Source of the DNA: Nitrospirota bacterium
Lineage (GTDB): Bacteria; Nitrospirota; Nitrospiria; Nitrospirales; Nitrospiraceae
Assembly: GCA_020028595.1 (NCBI GenBank)
Contig: JAIBHQ010000069.1
Span: forward strand, 1 to 5,722
Reading direction: 5' to 3'
DNA length: 5,722 nucleotides
Position numbers and translations under genes: made by a program. Shown in pieces: positions 1 through 5,722 of this stretch; positions within the stretch are counted from its first letter, which is position 1, and each line of letters opens with the position of its first letter. The notes beneath the pieces are model-generated. The model was not told where the DNA came from. It searched no databases and worked only from the letters and a program-made list of their open reading frames with translations.

Positions 1-44
1 TCCAGCCCGGCCAGTTGATGCTTTTCGACGATGTCTTTCGGCAT
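1..44 (-). CDS. 5' end of an unidentified gene, cut by the window edge
   Basis: On the minus strand an ATG at 44-42 opens a frame that stays open to the window edge and gives MPKDIVEKHQLAGL. It lies 11 nt after the stop codon of the small gene at 56-421, a spacing typical of co-transcribed bacterial genes. No good Shine-Dalgarno is visible in front of it, and 14 codons are too few to identify a family. The call rests on position, strand and the open frame only; it could be a chance frame. Confidence 0.4.
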   Translation of the reverse strand, partial: MPKDIVEKHQLAGL

Positions 45-55
45 CGGCGGGAATG

Positions 56-421
56 TCAGACGGCGCGGAAGACGGCCAGCAGATCGCTCAAGGCAATGGT
101 TTTGTTTCGTAGAATCGCCTGCTCAGCCTTCAGGAGTTCGACGTCGGTTGTTTTCCCGCCGCCCTTCAGGCACGCAGCGCCCAGGGTCAGCACCCGGTCG
201 CATTCCTGCTCGACCTTGTTCTTGACGACAGAATTGATGGTCAGGATCTCGGAGAGCCTGGCTCTGGTTTCCGCCAGATGCTTTTTGAGCTCTGACTCCG
301 GGTAGGATTGATGCGCCGCCTCGTTGATACAGCGATCGAGATACTGGTTTAGGAAGACGTAGAGCCGGACCAACAACTCGGTGGTCTCAATGTGGTTTCG
401 ACTGGTCGATTGGGAGGTCAT
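56..421 (-). CDS. small helical protein of unknown function (121 aa)
   Basis: I do not recognise this gene. The frame could be extended upstream into the Rieske gene, but the ATG at 421 is chosen because an AGGAAGG Shine-Dalgarno (427-433) stands 5 nt before it and because the longer form would overlap the Rieske coding region on the same strand. The 121-aa product looks mostly alpha-helical and soluble: there is no signal peptide or membrane span. A first amphipathic helix runs at about 11-36 and a charged helix at about 42-80. A glycine-rich turn (GGG near 87-89) is followed by a final helix at about 93-119. Cysteines are at 31, 74 and 84 but form no metal-binding motif. It follows the Rieske gene by 59 nt, which contain a possible weak terminator, so co-transcription with mrp and the Rieske gene is uncertain. 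Confidence 0.7.
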   Translation of the reverse strand: MTSQSTSRNHIETTELLVRLYVFLNQYLDRCINEAAHQSYPESELKKHLAETRARLSEILTINSVVKNKVEQECDRVLTLGAACLKGGGKTTDVELLKAEQAILRNKTIALSDLLAVFRAV

Positions 422-439
422 AGGATCCTTCCTGAAAAC

Positions 440-474
440 GTGTACGGACGTGGCGTGTGGTGCGCGCCGTACGC
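440..474 (-). terminator. possible weak terminator or hairpin after the Rieske gene
   Basis: Positions 440-447 pair with 467-474 (core GTACGG/CCGTAC plus a G-C and a G-U pair). The stem continues inward by about four pairs after one bulged base. Read on the minus strand, the stem is followed by GTTTTC, a T-run of only four. It sits between the Rieske stop codon and the next start. It may be a weak intrinsic terminator or only a stabilising 3' hairpin; the short T-run makes termination doubtful. Confidence 0.28.
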
Positions 475-480
475 ACAGAA

Positions 481-786
481 TTAGAGTTGAATCTTGACGT
501 CGGTGCCTTCGATTGTCACCGGATAGGATTGCACGCAGGCCGACGGGTTGTTGATGCATCTGCCAGTTTTTACGTCGTAGGTCCAGTTGTGCCAGGGACA
601 CATCACCACGTCTCCGTCCAGGTCGCCTTCACCGAGTGGGCCTCCGCGATGGACGCATGTGTTATCAATCACATGGTAGGCGCCCCCGACATTGAAGACG
701 GCAAGGGATTTTCCGCCTGCCTCGATCGTCGTGCCGGTGCCTGGTTTGACGTCTGCGGTGCCCGCGATGCGCACGAACTCTGCCAT
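481..786 (-). CDS. Rieske-type [2Fe-2S] ferredoxin-like protein (101 aa)
   Basis: A small soluble electron carrier, essentially one Rieske domain. Both cluster motifs are visible: CVHRGG (Cys44, His46) and CPWHNW (Cys63, His66), with 16 residues between His46 and Cys63. This is the two-Cys, two-His ligand set of the family. Length and layout match the ferredoxin components of ring-hydroxylating dioxygenases and the NirD-like small subunits. There is no signal peptide or membrane anchor, so it should act in the cytoplasm, unlike the Rieske subunit of the bc1 complex. A GGAG Shine-Dalgarno lies 8 nt before the ATG. The gene starts 23 nt after the mrp stop codon and is probably translated from the same mRNA. 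No oxygenase or reductase partner is present in the window, so its redox partner is unknown. The family call is firm; the specific role is not known. Confidence 0.94.
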   Translation of the reverse strand: MAEFVRIAGTADVKPGTGTTIEAGGKSLAVFNVGGAYHVIDNTCVHRGGPLGEGDLDGDVVMCPWHNWTYDVKTGRCINNPSACVQSYPVTIEGTDVKIQL

Positions 787-809
787 CAGCTGTTCTCCGG
801 AAAGGAAGG

Positions 810-1688
810 CTAGCTGCTCGAGGCCGGCCGTTTGATTTTTTTGAGGAGACTTCCGATCCCACCGCCGGATGTCTGCGTGTTCAGTGCCTCGGCAATCTTC
901 GCCGCAATATCCCTGAAGGTCTTGGCTTGCGGCGAGTCCGGATTGGCGGCCACGATCGGCATGCCTTCATCGCCACCGGCCCGGATGGCCAGATCGATGG
1001 GAATGGCTCCCAGGAACGGCACGCCGAGTTTTTCAGCCGCCCGTTGCCCACCCCCATGGGAGAAGATTTCCGCGCGATCTCCGCAGTGGCCACAGATGTA
1101 GTAACTCATGTTTTCGATAATGCCGAGCAGTGGGACGTTCACCTTTTGGAACATGGTCATACCCTTGCGGACGTCGTGCAAGGCGACTTCCTGAGGCGTG
1201 GTGACGGTGATGACGCCGGCCAGCGAAACCAGTTGTGAAATGCTCAGCTGGGCGTCGCCGGTGCCGGGCGGCAAATCGATGAGGAGATAATCCAATTCTC
1301 CCCAGATGACGTCGCGGAAGAACTGCTGGATGGCGGTATGCACCATCGGTCCCCGCCAGACAATGGCGGTTTCCTCCGGTACGAAAAATCCCATCGAGAT
1401 GAGTTTGACGCCATAGCTCTCAGCCGGGAGCAATTTGCCGTCCTGCTGTTCGGGTGGTTTGCGCACGCCCAGCATCATGGGAATGTTGGGGCCGTAGATA
1501 TCGGCGTCGATCAGGCCGACCCTGGCTCCGGATGCCGCAAGCGCGACGGCCAGGTTCGCGGCAACCGTGGATTTGCCGACGCCGCCCTTGCCGCTGCTGA
1601 CGGCGACGATGTGCTTGACGTCGGGTAATAGATTGGGCTTGGGCTGTTCGGGCTGGCCGTGCTGGTGGCCTGGCGTACTCTCTGCCAT
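810..1688 (-). CDS. mrp: Mrp/NBP35 (ApbC) family iron-sulfur cluster carrier ATPase
   Basis: A cytoplasmic P-loop ATPase that, by family, binds a labile [4Fe-4S] cluster and passes it to apo-proteins. The 292-aa form begins at the ATG at 1688, which has a GAGGT Shine-Dalgarno 7 nt upstream; a longer form using a TTG at 1712 lacks this support. Visible features are the deviant Walker A GKGGVGKS (33-40), the Walker A'-like DADIYGPN (61-68), the Walker B region DYLLIDLPPGTGD (133-145) and the CGHC motif (Cys199, Cys202) that holds the bridging cluster at the dimer interface. The protein lacks the N-terminal MIP18/DUF59 domain found in many bacterial Mrp proteins; instead it has a short polar His/Gln/Pro-rich leader of about 24 residues. 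A candidate promoter lies just upstream, and the Rieske gene follows after 23 nt. The pairing of a cluster carrier with a cluster protein is suggestive but not proof of partnership. Confidence 0.96.
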   Translation of the reverse strand: MAESTPGHQHGQPEQPKPNLLPDVKHIVAVSSGKGGVGKSTVAANLAVALAASGARVGLIDADIYGPNIPMMLGVRKPPEQQDGKLLPAESYGVKLISMGFFVPEETAIVWRGPMVHTAIQQFFRDVIWGELDYLLIDLPPGTGDAQLSISQLVSLAGVITVTTPQEVALHDVRKGMTMFQKVNVPLLGIIENMSYYICGHCGDRAEIFSHGGGQRAAEKLGVPFLGAIPIDLAIRAGGDEGMPIVAANPDSPQAKTFRDIAAKIAEALNTQTSGGGIGSLLKKIKRPASSS

Positions 1689-1695
1689 AGACAGG

Positions 1696-1700
1696 ACCTC
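1696..1700 (-). promoter_or_regulatory. ribosome binding site deciding the mrp start
   Basis: GAGGT on the minus strand, 7 nt before the ATG at 1688. It supports this start over the upstream TTG at 1712. Confidence 0.7.
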
Positions 1701-1734
1701 ATGGCGCCGCAAACAGGGCGCGCGTACGGCACAC

Positions 1735-1762
1735 TCTATACGATGGGTTTGACCGGTGGCAA
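1735..1762 (-). promoter_or_regulatory. candidate sigma-70 promoter for mrp and the Rieske gene
   Basis: On the minus strand TTGCCA (1762-1757) is followed after 16 nt by TATAGA (1740-1735). The -35 element matches five of six consensus bases, the -10 element only four. A start of transcription near 1728 would give a 5' leader of about 40 nt with the GAGGT ribosome site inside it. The -35 box overlaps one arm of the hairpin at 1757-1782. Confidence 0.4.
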
Positions 1763-1782
1763 GTGGCCTGTGGGGCCTGCCA
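1757..1782. repeat. short inverted repeat between the desaturase gene and mrp
   Basis: TGGCA (1757-1761) pairs with TGCCA (1778-1782), and GGCC (1765-1768) with GGCC (1774-1777), around a 5-nt loop and with a 3-nt bulge on one side. It lies 27 nt beyond the desaturase stop codon. There is no T-run after it on the minus strand, so it is not a classic intrinsic terminator. It could mark the end of the desaturase mRNA or be an operator, since it covers the candidate -35 box of mrp. Confidence 0.4.
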
Positions 1783-1808
1783 AGCGGGGGAAAGACTTAG
1801 AGTTGCAA

Positions 1809-2642
1809 CTAACTCGAGCGGCGTTGCAGATTATACGCGAGGCCGACCCTGGAGAGAGAGAAGACCAGCCACTTTGATGGATCGAAGTTATACCACTGGG
1901 GCCCGTTGCGGTAGTCGCGCAGGTACATGTGGTGATAGTTGTGATAGCCCTCGCCGAACGTGATCAGCGAGACCCACCAACTGTCCCGGCTGCTGTCCTT
2001 CGTGCCGTACGGCTGGTCACCCCAGATGTGGCAGACCGAATTGATGCAGAAGGTGGAATTGAGCACCAGGAAGGTGCGGCACACGCCGGCGAGCAGGAAG
2101 CAACTGAGGCCGCCCATCCAGCCCCCACTGATGGCACCCACGACAAACGGCAGGGCCAACCCCGAGAGGACCACGGGGACGTAGTAGCGGTGCTGCCACA
2201 TGATCAGCGGATCCTTGCGCAGCTTCCCGTCATACTTGGCGTTCGCACCCGGATCCCCTTTCTCGAACAGCCAGCCGCAGTGGCTGTACCAGAAGCCCCT
2301 TAGCGCGTTGTAGGGGTCGTCGTTCTCGTCGCATACGGCATGGTGGCGGATGTGGTCGCCGCACCACTTCAGCGCCGAATTCTGCAAGGCCCACCCGCCG
2401 GCGAGAAGGAAGCAGACCTTCACCCACCCAGGACAGTCGAAGGCACGATGCGAGATCATGCGATGGTAGCCGACCGTGATGCCGAGGCCCGTTACGATGT
2501 ACAGGACGGCGAACATCGTCCAATCCAGCGTGGTGAAGTCATAATGATAGGCATACAGCGGCACCCCGATCATGGCGCCGAGCGTCACAATGGAAAACAG
2601 AATGATAGTCTGATAATCACGCGGACGTGTAACTGCTTGCAC
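1809..2642 (-). CDS. membrane fatty acid (acyl-CoA/acyl-lipid) desaturase
   Basis: An integral membrane di-iron enzyme that, by family, inserts a cis double bond into a saturated fatty acyl chain using O2 and reduced carrier. The 277-aa length is normal for short bacterial delta-9-type desaturases. The histidine clusters are all present: HRMISH (His60, His65), HIRHH (His97, His100, His101) and HNYHH (His234, His237, His238). NSVCH (Asn201, His205) supplies further ligands of the stearoyl-CoA desaturase type. Hydrophobic spans are near 11-32, 39-58, 72-90, 153-171 and 175-197. Translation starts at a GTG, supported by a strong AGGAGGG ribosome site. The gene has its own good promoter candidate and is separated by 120 nt from mrp. 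The electron donor and the position of the double bond cannot be read from sequence; the cytosolic Rieske protein nearby is not a known donor for this family. Confidence 0.95.
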   Translation of the reverse strand: MQAVTRPRDYQTIILFSIVTLGAMIGVPLYAYHYDFTTLDWTMFAVLYIVTGLGITVGYHRMISHRAFDCPGWVKVCFLLAGGWALQNSALKWCGDHIRHHAVCDENDDPYNALRGFWYSHCGWLFEKGDPGANAKYDGKLRKDPLIMWQHRYYVPVVLSGLALPFVVGAISGGWMGGLSCFLLAGVCRTFLVLNSTFCINSVCHIWGDQPYGTKDSSRDSWWVSLITFGEGYHNYHHMYLRDYRNGPQWYNFDPSKWLVFSLSRVGLAYNLQRRSS

Positions 2643-2646
2643 GAGT

Positions 2647-2653
2647 CCCTCCT
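2647..2653 (-). promoter_or_regulatory. strong ribosome binding site for the GTG start of the desaturase
   Basis: AGGAGGG on the minus strand, 4 nt before the GTG at 2642-2640. Its strength and spacing fix the non-ATG start. Confidence 0.8.
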
Positions 2654-2690
2654 GGACAGGCCCTACATGGAACGTTGAACGAATGAGGGA

Positions 2691-2719
2691 ATATTAACAG
2701 GCTGTGCGTGATTTATCAA
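2691..2719 (-). promoter_or_regulatory. candidate sigma-70 promoter for the desaturase gene
   Basis: On the minus strand TTGATA (2719-2714) is followed after exactly 17 nt by TAATAT (2696-2691). The boxes match five and four of six consensus bases, in a locally AT-rich stretch of an otherwise GC-rich window. Transcription from about 2684 would give a leader of about 40 nt. Confidence 0.5.
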
Positions 2720-2760
2720 GTGTTTTCAGAGCGTAGGCATTACGGAGCAGAACTTCACGG

Positions 2761-3585
2761 CTATTGCCGGCTGGGTGTCGGGATGGCGGCAGGCAGGGTT
2801 TTGACCTCTGCTTCTTCCAGCTCTTCGGTAATCTCGGTGATCCATCCCCTGTCCGTTGCGGCGGGCGGCATCTCTTGATGCTCGGTGTATTTCACCAGCC
2901 CGACTCCCTTCGCGAACCACGCGGTGAGGACATCCGTGCTGACCACGGATCGCTTGGATTTCGAAAGGTGGATGCGCAGCGACATTCTGGCTTCTATTCT
3001 GACGGCATTGGCATAGGAGCCTGCGGGGACTGAGATGGACTCCTTCCCCGCGACAGTCACAGACGCATCCACGTCCACTTTTTCCTGCGTTCCGTCACCG
3101 TCCACATCGGTGCCGAAATCGACGCCCTTCCGGTCGAACTGCTGAAAGGACGAAGGAATCGCGATCGGGAATCGAACGATCTGATACGGGATCACCTGCC
3201 GTTCGACAGGCGTGCCCGGCGATGAGCCATAATAGACGACCCCGACGGCATCCCGGCGATAGTAGCTGTCGGTCGGGCCGTGGTTGCCCGGGTTTGTATC
3301 GTGAAAGACCATGACGGTCACGCCGTTGATCGTCTGGGTGCCGGAAACGGTGGATACGTTGACGTAATTCTTGGTCTCAGAAATTTTTTGTAGCGGCCAT
3401 TCTTCAATGTGACCGCGATAGCGCCACCGACTTCCGATCGTGTCGGGAAAATATAGGTGGGCATCTTCAATCGCTTCCGGGTGTGTCTTGGGCTGCGCGA
3501 GCGACTCGCCGGACGGCCAAGCGAAGAGGCCGGCCGCAATCAGCAGCGTGGCCAGCGTGCAAAGTCTCTGGGGTTGATGCAGCAT
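2761..3585 (-). CDS. secreted protein of unknown function with an EF-hand-like loop
   Basis: A 274-aa protein from the ATG at 3585. The frame extends upstream to 3687, but only the 3585 start puts a normal Sec signal peptide at the N-terminus: short positive region, hydrophobic core about residues 11-26, likely cleavage after SLA near residue 30. There is no lipobox, so it is probably periplasmic or exported. No clear Shine-Dalgarno precedes this start; a GTG at 3615 is the main alternative. The mature part looks beta-rich, opening with YFPDTIGSRWRYRG and later showing SVPAGSYANAVRIEA and WFAKGVGLVKYTE, a pattern I associate with DUF3108-like/TapB-like secreted beta proteins. Residues 160-171 (DVDGDGTQEKVD) match the 12-residue EF-hand calcium loop, with Asp at positions 1, 3, 5 and 12 and Gly at 6. 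The C-terminus is rich in Glu, then Pro. Function unknown. Confidence 0.85.
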   Translation of the reverse strand: MLHQPQRLCTLATLLIAAGLFAWPSGESLAQPKTHPEAIEDAHLYFPDTIGSRWRYRGHIEEWPLQKISETKNYVNVSTVSGTQTINGVTVMVFHDTNPGNHGPTDSYYRRDAVGVVYYGSSPGTPVERQVIPYQIVRFPIAIPSSFQQFDRKGVDFGTDVDGDGTQEKVDVDASVTVAGKESISVPAGSYANAVRIEARMSLRIHLSKSKRSVVSTDVLTAWFAKGVGLVKYTEHQEMPPAATDRGWITEITEELEEAEVKTLPAAIPTPSRQ

Positions 3586-3618
3586 GGGGCGTGTGACCGT
3601 GTGTGCGAGGCGCACCGT

Positions 3619-3624
3619 ATCATA
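3619..3624 (-). promoter_or_regulatory. possible -10 box for the secreted protein gene
   Basis: TATGAT on the minus strand, five of six consensus bases, 33 nt before the ATG at 3585. I find no convincing -35 box at normal spacing, so this is tentative. Confidence 0.25.
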
Positions 3625-3680
3625 GAGACCGATGGGCTCGCAACACTGCCGCTCTCTGCCACTCTCTACCCTGGGCCGCC

Positions 3681-3709
3681 TTGCCATATGCTGAACCGAT
3701 TGGGATAAT
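3681..3709 (+). promoter_or_regulatory. candidate sigma-70 promoter for the SDR gene
   Basis: TTGCCA (3681-3686) and GATAAT (3704-3709) are separated by exactly 17 nt, and each box matches five of six consensus bases. Transcription would be expected to begin at about 3716-3717, only four or five bases before the ATG at 3721. The mRNA would be nearly leaderless, which fits the absence of a Shine-Dalgarno there. Confidence 0.5.
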
Positions 3710-3720
3710 GCCCTCCACGT

Positions 3721-5722
<2,002 letters not shown>

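Noticed and set aside
457..813. Plus-strand open frame across the Rieske gene
   Set aside because: It is antisense to a gene with intact Rieske ligand motifs and has no recognisable domain or ribosome site; GC-rich coding DNA often leaves such frames open.
832..1628. Several plus-strand open frames opposite mrp
   Set aside because: They are antisense to a clearly conserved ATPase and show no protein family features.
2691..2719. FNR-like site upstream of the desaturase
   Set aside because: TTGATAAATCA recalls one FNR half-site, but the second half-site is not at the required spacing; a sigma-70 promoter explains the sequence better.
3640..3672. Direct repeat of CTCTCT-like units in the divergent intergenic region
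   Set aside because: Only two short imperfect copies, too little to call a repeat array or CRISPR-like structure.

Overview
The window is a gene-dense piece of a bacterial chromosome, moderately high in GC and almost fully coding. All genes except two lie on the minus strand. The gene set (a stand-alone Mrp/ApbC ATPase next to a small Rieske protein, a membrane desaturase, bioD, a thiE homologue and a secreted protein of unknown function) and the protein style are compatible with Nitrospira (Nitrospirota). That placement rests on general resemblance only; no rRNA or other marker is present to prove it.

Layout from left to right: (1) the first codons of an unidentified minus-strand gene running off the left edge (1-44); (2) a small helical protein of unknown function (56-421, minus); (3) a 101-aa Rieske [2Fe-2S] protein (481-786, minus); (4) an Mrp/NBP35-type P-loop ATPase (810-1688, minus), 23 bp upstream of the Rieske gene and probably its operon partner; (5) a membrane acyl-lipid/acyl-CoA desaturase with a GTG start and a strong Shine-Dalgarno (1809-2642, minus); (6) a secreted protein of unknown function with an EF-hand-like calcium loop (2761-3585, minus); (7) a divergent intergenic region (3586-3720) with promoter candidates in both directions; (8) an SDR-family oxidoreductase (3721-4491, plus); (9) a short region dominated by a perfect 16-bp inverted repeat whose right arm contains the bioD start codon; (10) bioD, dethiobiotin synthetase (4572-5378, plus); (11) the C-terminal 144 codons of thiE, thiamine phosphate synthase (5287-5722, minus), running off the right edge and overlapping the 3' end of bioD by 92 bp tail to tail.

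Functionally, the window touches Fe-S protein maturation (Mrp with a possible Rieske partner), lipid unsaturation, biotin synthesis (BioD, perhaps with the neighbouring reductase) and thiamine synthesis (ThiE). I see no mobile element genes, CRISPR array, tRNA or rRNA, toxin-antitoxin or defence module. Nothing here amounts to a clear new system. The observations most worth a second look are the inverted repeat around the bioD start, the antisense bioD/thiE overlap with its arginine-rich BioD tail, and the near-leaderless arrangement of the SDR gene.
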